A DNA stretch of 64,000 nt from Apostichopus japonicus (Eukaryota; Echinodermata; Holothuroidea; Aspidochirotida; Stichopodidae): assembly GCF_037975245.1 (NCBI RefSeq), contig NC_092576.1:3221501-3285500 (forward strand). Direction: 5' to 3'. The first letter of the stretch is position 1. The number at the start of each line of letters is the position of its first letter. A program made the translations under genes and the position numbers. This document shows, in pieces, positions 55,401-64,000 of this stretch. The notes under the pieces were generated by a model that saw only the letters and a list, made by a program, of their open reading frames with translations, did not search any database and was not told the origin of the DNA.

Positions 55401-58400
55401 AGTACATTACCATTGCAAAAGCCAACCCTAAGTTCTATACTCTACACTGTGCAGACATTCATCATATATTTGTACAGTTAACTATTTCTACTATTTTCTA
55501 CTCAGACAGTACACATTTTCAATGCTAAAAGTCAATTGAAATTGTTCCATCATTTTCTTGCTAAAGATGTACAGTAATTTTTTTCCTTTACTGACTTTGA
55601 CTTTGACTTTCAATAGTTTAACATTTTCTTTTGTTCAACACCTGTCAATCAAATACTTGAACAATAGAATGAAAAGAAGTTGTGTTCAATAAAATAGACG
55701 CGCGCGTGCGCGTGTTCTTTATATAACACCTGGAATCTACTGATAAACAAGTCCCTGGAGGTTGCTGTATATACATCTAAACACTGTCTGGTGTTAGGTT
55801 GTACTTTTTGAAGTCCCTTCTGCTTCATGATACACTGAGTGTGTGTATAATTCAAGGGTATTAAAAGTTAAATTAGAAGGATGGAGAGCAAAATAGGCAA
55901 TGTAAGAAATAGATAAGAAAAGGAAACCAAAAGGAAAACAAGTTTATAGGAACAGTAAATAAAAAGACAAACAAATCATAGCAAATTGTGATCAATGTGT
56001 AAAGTATTTGACAGTTTAAATTATGTTTTATCTTAATCTGTTTTTGCTTCTAAATCTGGGTTTTTATTTTACTACTATTATTTTACCATACTACTTCTGA
56101 AGGGGAATCCCCCAAAACAAACGAAAAATTCTTAGGAGCTATTGACACTTACCTGTGATAAAGCTGTGACTAGAATACAACCAACAAACATCACACTCTC
56201 TATGTGTATGTGTTTACCACTGACATGTTGTTATTTGAGGGAAGTGGTGGATGATGTGGGCTTACGTGGGTATCAGGGGTGGGAGGGGGGTGGAAGGTGG
56301 TATCAATATGTGGAAAAGGAATTATAGAAAATACACCATCACTAAAACCAACCGACCTGCAATGTCCCAGCTCTACACTCTGCCCATCGCCGAGAAAAAG
56401 TAAAGAAAAGGGGGGGGGGGAACAGGCGCGTAGCCAGGAATTTGCCAAGGGAGGGGCAAAACTGTAGATTCAGCATTGCAAACTATCTAAGCATAGCGCC
56501 ACCATGGTTGGCACGAAAATTTTGGCTGAAAATGCCTCCCAGATCGCTGGAAATGGCACTTCCAAGGCCTTTTAAGTTGCATCTGAGCATTTCTCTTTTG
56601 AAAATACTAGCGGTATCATAAAAACATTAAAAAATATGCTCAAGGGGGCGGCTGCCCCCTTCGCCCCACCCCCCCCTCCCTTGGCTATGCGCCTGGGAGA
56701 GAACCATGAAAATAGAACTGGAAATACTTTTCCATTAGGAAAAAAAAATGAGAACAAAAATGTGAGAATGGTGAGGATGGGGGATGTGGTGTTAATAGAA
56801 TAATATGAAACAGACCAACCTGTTAATTATTCACAGCTATGTTAATATTATTCTATATAATTATGATTTGTGGCATAGTCCAATGTGTATGAATCTGTGT
56901 TCTTTCTGATTGTATTTCAAAGTATCAATGTAGTTAATTTCAGTGAACATTTCAGTGTACATTCAATGTCTGATGTCTATATAGTATTACTGTTAAGAAG
57001 GTTGAGTATTAGCTACGGTAGGAATGTCTGGTTTGTGGTGTCCTGAGGGGGGTGGGGAGGGATGGTGGGGGTGTATTGAGATGGGGGTGGGGGAGGGGAT
57101 GGTGGGGGTGTATTGAGATGGGGGTGGGGAGGGGATGGTGGGGGTGTATTGAGATGGCTGGTTGAGATATAAAGGACTTTGCTAGCTTGGTGGACATACA
57201 TTTAATGGATATCAGTCTATGTGTTAGAAGAATAGCTTTTAATTGTCAAATTACTTTGAAAATATAATTTATTTTTGCATAAGAAACTTTAATCAGATCA
57301 ATAAAGCAGTACTTGAGACTTAATCACTTACATATTTGACCAAATGATGGTGGGGGTGTAGGAGGTATTGGAGGGGGGGGGGTTGGGTAGAAAGAAGTTA
57401 TGTTGGACACACTGAAGGCTTGTATGTCAGTATATTTACTGATTGTTTGAAGAGTCTTGTCGGATGATAAATATAGGGTCAGCCTTGGGAATCAGGATGT
57501 AGACTAGAAGATGATGTCCCACAATTTCTATTACCATGAAAACAATCAAAATACCCCCCCCCCCCCTCTACCGTCATATAAACATACAGTATAAGTGCTG
57601 TAAGTTATGTCAACTTGGAGAGGGGTCAATAGCATACCGGTCCTGTATTTTCTAAAAAAATTATTGCTCAGCTTAACTTATATAACAATTATGATGTTTT
57701 AAACATTATTAAAATATTTGAATAAATTTATTAATTAATGTGGCATATTTAACACAGAATTAATTGTGTTGCACAGATCAAATCATTGTCATCCACATTG
57801 TTCACCTTATGTGTGATGTCAATATTGAAGATTCATATAGGCCTATCTTCTTTTCTTTTCCACCAGTTTTGATTTTTGTCTGCTGCCCTCTTCTATCCCT
57901 TCATCTGCTCTGTCGGGTCTGAAATCCAATATCAATGGTACGTAACGAGTATTTATTTGTTTTAATTGCAAATAATGTAAACAACTTTTTAGATATCAAA
58001 AAGACTAATTGGGTGATCCACCTGATGAACTTTCATCAACCCATTTTATTTAATTGAGAAATAAAAAAAATAGATTGACTAGTCACTGACAGTAAAATAT
58101 TCCCTCATCAGCTAATCACTAAATATGAAAACCTAGAGTAAAATGGAGGACTGAATTTCCATCTTTAAGTCTAGCTTTTAAACCTGATGAAACCATTCCC
58201 TTTTTTAATGATCGTATTTAATTCTATAGTATTTGACTAACAGATTGTTCACACCAGTGTTTCTTATAATTTAGTTCTGAACCTGTATCTAGTATCATGC
58301 TCAGTTCTACATGCAGGTGAATAGCTTCCAAGGTAATTTGTGCCAGAGGTTTTCAGGATGTAATGTCTTTTAATTGTAACTTGTAACAATATGAATAGTA

Positions 58401-61400
58401 AACCACAAAGTGACTCACAAAATTAATTATCTCCTCATGGATAACAGAACGCTATGAAGAAGAAAAAACATGTAAAAATGAACCATGAATGGTATATGAC
58501 CTCACTTTAATCACTAGAATATTACATAATTTTGTTCAAGAAAATAATGTTACCCTGTCACCAACATTATCAAATTTATTATTCTTATTATTTTGGGTAG
58601 GAAGAATAACTAAACTGTTTATTTTGAGGGGAGTTGATTGACCGGGTAGATTTTTATCCCATTAAATCTGCATTTCACATCCAAGTATTAATCACAGTGT
58701 GGTGAGCTGGTAGTGCAATGTGTTTAGATTATTAGAAGAAAGGTAATAATGACACTGAAATGATGAAAATAAATACTAAATGATAAAGATCGGTTAATAA
58801 ACGAGATAAATAATGTTAGATTTAATTTTAGACATAGAACATTATCTGTGTTTTTATCAGACTGAATGGTTCTTAGCCAGTTGCAAATTTCTTAGTGTAA
58901 TTTATGGAGAGATCTAATTATGTTTGTGTACCAATTTAATCTTAACTGACAATTGTCGTGTAATCAATTAAGATTGCTCAGTCATAATGATGCAAACGAT
59001 CAATCCGATACCAAACATGGCTTCAAAGTCAGGTACTTGTCTCCACCCTGACAGAGGTTGTACAGCACTATAATGGGATCATAAAAAACAACATAACTAT
59101 TTCTTCTTGGTCCTCCGCAAATTGACATCCAAACAGTTCCCATGTCCGATATTTTTGGCTTCTCTTACAGTTATAGCAACTGACAATGTTGTTATCAAAG
59201 TTTGTACAAATATTTCAGATAAAAACAGTAATAAATTTTGACCTTATTAATGCAGTTGAATCTGTTTTACACTAAGGTCAAGTGGGTCAATTGAGATTAA
59301 ACCAAATTACTTGGAACTTTATTTGACATTCTCTGCTTGACATTGATAAACAAGACCATTTAGAAACGTTCTAGGTCAGCATTAACTAAATTGAACACAT
59401 ACATAACTGTAATGGATAACAATGTCAAGATAATATTCTCTGCATGTAGTGTATACTTTAACAGTTATCTACATAGAAAGTAAATAACTATTTCACAACA
59501 TGGAAAATGCTATGAAGGTGTCATTTTTGGGTTATCATTGCATATATTGCAACTTATTGTTGATAGGACAGCTTCATAATCCTCATGAAAATTGACCCTT
59601 ATATCTCATGGGATTTACTTTGGTCAAAAGTGGGCTAAATTATATGAATATAACTGTACAGTATCTTTGGCAAGGGAATTATTGGGGATAATGAGAATAA
59701 TGTTAGTGACTCACTAACTGATAATTCAGGGGTGCCCTTATACCAGAGAGGCATTACTACAACTAGTGAGTTGAACTGGTCGCTTGGAAGAGGTCAATGA
59801 GTGTAGGACAGCTGCCTGTAGCAGATGAGGAATGTTGTGATCAGTGTTATTACAGAGAGTGTTCCAACAAATAAACATTGAATGACATCACTATATATAG
59901 TCTGATTTTACTGTACAAAGACATTATTAGGTTAACATATTAATGATGCAGTGTACATTGAATCTGTTTTTACTTGAAATCATTACATATTTTCTATTTT
60001 GTGTTATTTTTCATACAATTGTTTACATCATTATCTTTTTCTCTTTCATTATTTTCGGTCTTTTTTTTAACTCAAATCTTCCAGGTTTCCAGATACCTGA
60101 ACAGGTGTAATTACTACTAACAGAAATATATTATCGTGGCTTATCAGTAGCTATAGTAAGCTTTTCATTCAAAATTGCATTTTTCTAGTATCTTTTCTTC
60201 TGTCTCATATATAGTTTTCTGGCGTCCTTATGGGTTTGGTAAACGGAGTTACAGATTGAATAACAAGACTGGTGAATGGCTGCTTCATAGAGAAACTGCT
60301 TCACTTTTTCCGGTAATTATTTGGCTTCTGTTATTTAATGTTTATTTTAAGTATATCACTTTGCAGCCTCACACATATTATTTTCAACTAGACTAAAGAC
60401 TACAATTCACACTGTGACTGTATGTGTGTAACACTTTAGCTTGTATGCACGATAACTCAACAAGGGAATGACCGATCATTACCATACTTGGTGGCTGGGT
60501 GGCCTATAGTGAGTAGATGAAACACATTGATTTTGGTGCTCATTTCATGAATATTAATGAGGTCACAGGGTCAAACGTGAAAAAGTCCAAATTGCAATTT
60601 AACTTGGCTTCTATTAGTCGGAATTTCGTCGAACTTGGTATGATGGTATTGGTAGATAGTCTTCACATACTGATGTGTGTTGCAATTGATATCGTGCATA
60701 TTTATGAGGGGGCGGACTTAGCAATATTTCGGTATGAAAAGTTTGTATGCACGATTACTTGACAAGGGAATGACAGATCATTACCATACTTACCAGGTGG
60801 GTGGCCCATAAGGAGTAGATGTACCCTATTGATTTTGGTGCTCATCTCATGAATAAAATTGAGGTCACAGGGTCAAACGTAAAAATCTTCAAACGCTAAT
60901 AGCTCCACAACCAAAAGTCAGAATTTATTTAAACTTGGTATTAATATGTTGGTAGATAGCAGGTACATGGTGATATATGTTCAAGTTGATATTATGCATT
61001 TTTATTAGGGGGCGGAGCTTAAGTTGATTTTCACTAAAATAGCTTGTAACACAGTAACTGAACAACGACAAGTTGGATTGAAATCATACTTGGTACATAG
61101 ATGAGTCATAGTGAGTAGATGAACCCTATTTATTTTGGTGCCCATCTCATGAATACTAATGAGGTCATGGGTCAAACATGAAAATCTCCAAATGCTGATA
61201 ACTCCGCAACCGAAAGTTGGAACTTATTCATACTTAGCATTCATGTGTTGGTAGATAGTGGGTATATGATAATGAATGTTCAAGTTGATATTATGCATAT
61301 TTATTAGGGGGCGGAGCTTAAGCTGATTTTCACCAAAATATATTGTAAACACAGTAACTGAACAACGACAAGTTGGATTGAGGTCATACTTGGTACATAT

Positions 61401-64000
61401 ATGTGCCATAGTGAGTAGAAGAGCCCTAGTGATTTTGGTGCTCATCTCAAGAATATTAATGAGGTCACAGGGTCAAATGTAAACATTTTCAGAATTGAAT
61501 CATACTTTGTGTGAAGGTGTTGGTAGATAGCGGGTACATGATAATGTATGTTCAATGTGATATTATGCACATTTATTAAGGGGCAGGGCTTGAGTTGATT
61601 TTTGCTAAAAATAGCTTGTAAACATTGTATTTTAACATATTTAGGTAGGTCCACAGTCAGTGTAAGAACCTTGCTGATCAATTTAATCAACAATGACGAA
61701 AGATTGGGATTATAATCTCAATTGGCAAGGAACCGCAATAAGCCAACTGGCTTTCTGGTTATTCTTTGCCGAAGGCCGAAGGTATTTATGCGATGGTGAT
61801 GGCAAGTGTGCATTTGTATGTGACGCCTTGGCTTGTAAACACGATATATCAAGAACAAAAAGTTGCCTGAACTTGAAACTTTGTATGGAGGTAACACTTG
61901 GTAAATAGATGATCTCTATTGTTTTTCATGAAGGTCAAGAGAGGTCAAGGTCTGAAAACCTTGTAAACACGATATCTCTAGAAGTGAAAGTTACTTGAAC
62001 TTCACACTAGGTTTGTACGTAGCCCTTAGTGATTAGATGTCACCTATTTAAGGTCAAAGGTCATTCTAGGTCACCAGAGATCAAAGGCTGAGAACTTTGT
62101 GAACACGATATCTCAAGAAGTGAAAGTTACTTGAACTTGAAACTTGGTTTGTTGGTAGACATTGGTAAACAGATGATCCCTATTGTTTTTCAGTGAGGTC
62201 AAAGGTGAAGAGAGGTCAAGGCATGAAAACCTTGTAAACACGATATCGCAAGAATTGAAAGTTGCTTGAACTTTAAAATTGGTATGTTGGTAGCCTTTGT
62301 GGGGCAGATGATCCCTATTGTTTTTATGGACGTCAAAGGTCGTTTGAGGTCAACAGATGTCAAATTCTGAGAAATTTGAACATGTGAAAACTTCAGAAGT
62401 TGCTTGAACTTCAAACTTGGTATGTACATAGCCCTTGTTAAATACATGTCTACAGATTCCCTTGAGGTCAAAGGTCAATTACAGGTTACCGCCAGAATAA
62501 GTCTAATTATGCAGAAGTGCAATTTGTTCGACGGTTAACCCTGTTTGCATAGGTATGAATTATCACGTCTGTAAGACTTGCCATCTCTGCTCAGTAATTC
62601 AGATCGTTGGGAAATCTTGTATCTAAAGTGTATTCTCGTATTGGCAAGGAATCACTAAGTCATTTGATGTTCTAGTAGTCTGACTTGATATAGAAGAGAG
62701 ATTCCTTCAAAGAGAAACTACTTTTGATAAATTGTTCTAGAAATTAAATAGACCATGTCTTCCCTACACTTAAACCATACAAACATAGGTATGCTCCTTC
62801 ATTAGAATCTCAGAGTTACAGAGCCACTCTTAGTTTACAAATTAAGTAATACCATACATGTAAAAACAATGCATATTAACCAAGAATGATTTAAGAAAGC
62901 ACTGTAACCTCATTGTCGAAGAACCACCAGCTATCCAAATTGTGTCCATCCCAACCTATTATGCCTACAGAACGTCAACACTTCTTAAAGATCTCCTTCT
63001 GAGATCACATTTTGCAACAACATCAGATGATACATTAATCAGGGAGCTGCTACTCTAAGTACTTAGAGGAGCAGCTCCCTGCATTAATCCACTAATAGAT
63101 GCTTTGAGTGTTTTAACTATCATAATTCAAAAAATACTATAACACCAAGATAACTGAATAATTCAAGCAGACTGAATAAAAGTAAATTTGCTACTGATTA
63201 ACATCCGCTTACAAAAATGTAATAGAGCAGAATAGATGTTCTGAGTGTTTAACTATTCGAAAGATCGAGTATACCAAAGATAACTGTTAATAATTGAGCC
63301 TCCTAAACTTAAAGCTGCTACTGATTAAGCTCCACTTAAAGTAAGTTGAATTTCAATGGATTTTGCAAAAACGATCATACGCCATGAAAGTATATTTTAT
63401 TACATCAACCTGTTTAGTTTTATAATGGAAGGTAAAATCCACATTTTGTAGCTTGCCCTTCACTTGTGAAATTTTTGATAAAACTATTCAAAAAAGTGTC
63501 TGACTGACAACTTGCTGATGGTCCAGTGGAAAATAAATTACTTTTGTCACTACTGGTCTCTTGGTGGGGACATTAACGAGGATATCAACATAAGTTTATA
63601 GCAGTCTTATTTATGGCAACACTATAAAGTAGGTTTGGTAAAATTACTGACAGTGTCTAAAATATAGGCAGGATAAAACAACATACATATTGCAGGTCTT
63701 GGACAGCACTTCTTGTTTATGGATCGTAGAAAGACCTATTACCTGTAATGGTTATATTGTTGTGTGGTTTGTTATCATAGACTGTATAAAATATTTGACA
63801 GGATCATATCTCTCAAAAGGACTGCATGAATAGGTCCTTATTTGAATGCTGTCTACTCGTAATGTGAAATGTGTGTCATTATTCTCTGTTCACTCTTGAT
63901 AAATATATAAATATTTTTTTTAAAGTAATAACTGTTAATTTTATTTTTTGCAGAACAAGGCTATTGGAGACAAGCTGACTGATGCTGACTATACTGAAGA
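37404..64000 (+). CDS. NACHT-domain NLR-like protein, 3'-partial; one large NACHT exon plus repeated exon cassettes
   Basis: Spliced model: an upstream exon ending at 37493 (5' limit uncertain), then 38130-39643, 47775-47977, 49019-49095, 50037-50092, 51080-51199, 53445-53650, 57867-57937, 60215-60312 and 63954 to beyond the window. All junction phases agree: 1, 0, 2, 1, 0, 0, 2, 1, 0. The 1514-bp exon carries a STAND-type NACHT ATPase: Walker A GEPGYGKST (38375-38401), Walker B LDGYDE (38615-38632), a sensor-like TTRYLP and a helical segment SFYHKIFCEWFAS. NLRs are cytosolic NTP-driven oligomerising sensors, and echinoderms carry expanded families. After NACHT the protein is built from a repeated module whose A exon has degenerate Leu-rich spacing, so the repeats may be diverged LRRs. 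No CARD, death or Pyrin domain was found upstream, so the effector end is either missing or further 5'. The ligand cannot be inferred. Confidence 0.85.
38130..39643 (+). CDS. NLR gene, NACHT exon
   Basis: One uninterrupted 1514-bp exon, acceptor TTTTCTCACAG, donor GTAAGT, phase 1 in and phase 0 out. It encodes about 505 residues. A lead-in (KKRYEIHYNGVKPIPYIQER) is followed by the NACHT core with Walker A about 80 residues in and Walker B (LDGYDE) about 160 in, the helical and winged-helix part, and a last segment (KDLCSETLPIREDD...QRSTIQLL...ASSHD). That last segment matches the later D exon. There are no internal stops or frameshifts, so the exon looks functional. Confidence 0.93.
43190..43655 (+). 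mobile_element. L2/CR1-like LINE, 3' end
   Basis: An open frame to 43540 contains HISPVLLDLHWLPCEKRIRF, APHYLQELLQTYTPSRVLRS and a WNNLPRAVRDSPSL block, the standard C-terminus of these LINE ORF2 proteins. A 3' tail follows: AAAGCGCATAGAACTTTTGG, then CTCTATATAAATAA, ending in a short AAT repeat. Such tails are recognised by the element's own RT. It is 5'-truncated and sits in the NLR intron after the NACHT exon. The ORF is nearly intact to its stop, so this is a fairly recent insertion. Confidence 0.8.
43855..43912. repeat. AGTTAGTATTC short tandem repeat
   Basis: Five to six imperfect copies of (AGT)TAGTATTCAG. A short GA run (43705-43721) lies just upstream. Confidence 0.7.
44764..45016. 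mobile_element. Fold-back element, arms of about 65-78 bp
   Basis: The left arm, from GTGGATATAGGCCTATAGCC to AGCCGTCACTTC at 44826, is the inverse of 44939-45016 (GAAGTGACGGCTGAATAG... to GGCCTATATCCAC) with a few mismatches and a small insertion. The A-rich spacer is about 110 bp. Located in the NLR intron after the NACHT exon. Confidence 0.65.
45878..46125 (-). CDS. Possible GPCR C-terminal fragment (TM7-like)
   Basis: An open minus-strand frame reads TIYQINTLCLPLGLNPLIYY and then SNFFGPDYR, ending at TAA. The N-P-x-x-Y motif preceded by a hydrophobic stretch and followed by a basic tail is what the seventh helix of a rhodopsin-class receptor looks like. No other transmembrane helices are open upstream on this strand, so it would be a lone exon or a fragment inside the NLR intron. 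It could also be coincidence. Confidence 0.33.
47775..47977 (+). CDS. NLR gene, cassette 1 exon A
   Basis: 203 bp, phase 0 in and phase 2 out. Starts IPICHLSLKFSFNKV, then SGLCLPPLSSLEKIS, and ends LLNYIQSEKFRELW. Aligns over its whole length with exon A of cassette 2 at 53445. Leu spacing in the second half resembles a degenerate leucine-rich repeat. Confidence 0.85.
49019..49095 (+). CDS. NLR gene, cassette 1 exon B
   Basis: 77 bp, phase 2 in and phase 1 out. Encodes FFNCKLPEFIRPGIIPETAK. Counterpart of 57867-57937 (FDFCLLPSSIPSS...). Confidence 0.82.
50037..50092 (+). CDS. NLR gene, cassette 1 exon C
   Basis: 56 bp, phase 1 in and phase 0 out. Encodes VLWPSHVSQLDLHSGEWRK, matching the V-[LF]-W-x-P...L-x-x-x-[ST]-G-x-W pattern of exon C in cassette 2 and in the relic at 29383. 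The donor GTTGGT is weak, but the phase of the next exon requires it. Confidence 0.78.
50188..50586. repeat. Tandem repeat, 3 x 133 bp
   Basis: Units start at 50188, 50321 and 50454 (ACAGTAGATGATGAATATTA...) and are nearly identical. In the intron between cassette 1 exons C and D. Confidence 0.85.
50771..51066. repeat. Tandem repeat, 3 x 97 bp
   Basis: Units start near 50771, 50868 and 50965 (CCAGGACTG(C/T)CACAGATGAA...) and end in AATAATAAATAAATAT. The last copy ends just before the acceptor of exon D at 51080, so it supplies part of the intron end. Confidence 0.85.
51080..51199 (+). CDS. NLR gene, cassette 1 exon D
   Basis: Exactly 120 bp, phase 0 to 0. Encodes ADDIQTIKSLCSGTVAID...SVQRSVIEVLVKASNHD. 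It is homologous to the last residues of the NACHT exon (KDLCSETLPI...QRSTIQLL...ASSHD), which shows that the cassette register starts inside that exon. Confidence 0.87.
53445..53650 (+). CDS. NLR gene, cassette 2 exon A
   Basis: 206 bp, phase 0 in and phase 2 out at GTAAGT. Starts IPIFSVDLVRSFNKV, then SGLSLPIITSIERMS, and ends ILNYLQHSQRFKQLV. Clear paralogue of exon A at 47775. Confidence 0.88.
54583..54957. repeat. Tandem repeat, 2 x about 187 bp, bounded by poly-C runs
   Basis: CCCCGTTCAACAAAATACTTGTG... at 54583 is repeated at 54769, each unit followed by a C run. Close copies, in the intron between cassette 2 exons A and B. Confidence 0.8.
55240..55345. repeat. C-rich minisatellite, period about 17
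   Basis: Repeats of the type CTGCACCACCCCTCCCTG, degenerating to CTGCACAAACCCTCC. Lies in a long C- and A-rich block (54.3-55.4 kb). Confidence 0.65.
56423..56695. mobile_element. Short non-autonomous DNA element with CAGGCGCRTAGCC ends
   Basis: Left end CAGGCGCGTAGCCAGGAA; right end, inverted, CAGGCGCATAGCCAAGGG. The inner sides carry G- or C-rich tracts (GGGAGGGG against CCCCCCTCCC). About 273 bp, no ORF. The similar phrase 'tggctacgcc' occurs at 5-14 and 447-456, perhaps ends of related copies. Confidence 0.5.
57045..57155. repeat. G-rich minisatellite, 3 x about 36 bp
   Basis: Repeats of GGGATGGTGGGGGTGTATTG followed by AGATGGGGGTGGGG. Proline-rich minus-strand ORFs here are artefacts of the repeat. 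Confidence 0.8.
57867..57937 (+). CDS. NLR gene, cassette 2 exon B
   Basis: 71 bp, phase 2 in and phase 1 out at GTACGT, with a good pyrimidine tract before CACCAG. Encodes FDFCLLPSSIPSSALSGLK. The Cys and the LP position match exon B at 49019. Confidence 0.78.
60215..60312 (+). CDS. NLR gene, cassette 2 exon C
   Basis: 98 bp, phase 1 in and phase 0 out at CCG|GTAATT. Encodes VFWRPYGFGKRSYRLNNKTG and then EWLLHRETASLFP. It is longer at the 3' end than exon C of cassette 1. Confidence 0.8.
60439..61640. repeat. Tandem array, about 4 units of 300 bp
   Basis: Diverged units begin near 60441, 60741, 61042 and 61342, each with TTGTATGCACGAT or TTGTAAACACAGTAACTG, then a block AGTGAGTAGATGA...GATTTTGGTGCTCAT, then AATGAGGTCACAGGGTCAAA. 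Short ORFs on both strands here are by-products. In the NLR intron after exon C of cassette 2. Confidence 0.75.
61880..62480. repeat. Shorter tandem repeat family with AGGTCA direct repeats
   Basis: Units of roughly 130 bp share CCTTGTAAACACGATATC, GAAAGTTGCTTGAACTT and TTGGTATGTTGGTAG, then AGGTCAAAGGTCA-like segments. Perfect AGGTCAAAGGTCA (DR1 form) is at 62051-62063 and 62465-62477. It adjoins and is partly similar to the 300-bp array to its left. Confidence 0.65.
63040..63081. repeat. 42-bp palindrome
   Basis: CAGGGAGCTGCTACTCTAAG(T) is followed directly by its inverse with one mismatch and no loop. Lies 0.9 kb before the last exon in the window. Confidence 0.7.
63093..63340. repeat. 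Diverged direct repeat, period about 137 bp
   Basis: AGATGCTTTGAGTGTTTTAACTA... at 63103 and AGATGTTCTGAGTGTTTAACTA... at 63234 are followed by parallel CCAAGATAACTG and GCTACTGATTAA blocks. Confidence 0.6.
63954..64000 (+). CDS. NLR gene, start of the next exon (cut by the window edge)
   Basis: After TTTTTTGCAG, phase 0, the frame reads NKAIGDKLTDADYTE. This resembles the mini-exon at 29752 (GTQMTDEELERE) that lies between exons C and D in the upstream relic. The gene therefore continues to the right. Confidence 0.7.

Noticed and set aside
55697-55714. Alternating CG-rich run (cgcgcgtgcgcgtg) as a Z-DNA or regulatory site
   Set aside because: Very short and isolated in an AT- and C-rich intron; nothing else supports function.
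57009-57201. Proline- and histidine-rich minus-strand ORFs
   Set aside because: By-products of the 36-bp G-rich minisatellite.
61224-62471. Several 70-90 codon ORFs on both strands in the 60-62 kb region
   Set aside because: They repeat with the tandem array and follow its unit length; no independent coding signal.

Overview
The window is nuclear DNA of an animal. It is AT-rich (roughly two thirds A+T by eye), its genes are split by GT-AG introns of hundreds to thousands of bases, and it is littered with microsatellites, fold-back DNA and decayed non-LTR retrotransposons. The NACHT protein at 38 kb, with a short-exon repeat region behind it, most resembles the expanded NLR families of echinoderms. 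I infer an echinoderm, most likely a sea cucumber. That assignment rests on protein resemblance only.

Layout. (1) 1-7.4 kb: no convincing gene; two MITE-like elements and simple repeats. (2) 7.5-8.36 kb, minus strand: an unrecognised, less AT-rich coding block whose frame breaks near its 3' end. (3) 11.58-24.25 kb, minus strand: a complete DEG/ENaC-family sodium channel gene. I could assemble 11 exons (1578 bp, 525 residues) with compatible phases at all ten junctions; one donor is GC rather than GT. Its introns hold long AT and AAT microsatellites, nested inverted repeats and a fold-back element of about 0.9 kb. (4) 25.2-26.7 kb: remains of two non-LTR retrotransposons in opposite orientation. 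(5) 29.4-30.4 kb, plus strand: three small exons that match the repeat cassette of the NLR gene downstream, taken as a relic or the 3' end of a second NLR gene. (6) 30.4-37.4 kb: no clear gene apart from one possible minus-strand exon at 36.9 kb. (7) 37.4 kb to the right edge, plus strand: an NLR-type gene that runs out of the window. A short acidic exon is followed by one 1.5-kb exon with the whole NACHT ATPase, then by two rounds of a four-exon cassette (A-B-C-D) whose intron phases repeat exactly. The long introns carry an L2/CR1-like LINE 3' end, a fold-back element, a possible GPCR tail on the other strand, and several tandem repeat blocks, including 300-bp units at 60.4-61.6 kb and a shorter family with AGGTCA direct repeats.

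The two main genes are not obviously linked in function. One is a membrane cation channel; the other is a cytosolic NTPase, probably an innate immune sensor. The most interesting structure is the phase-symmetric exon cassette: it begins inside the NACHT exon, repeats downstream, and recurs in the relic 8 kb upstream.
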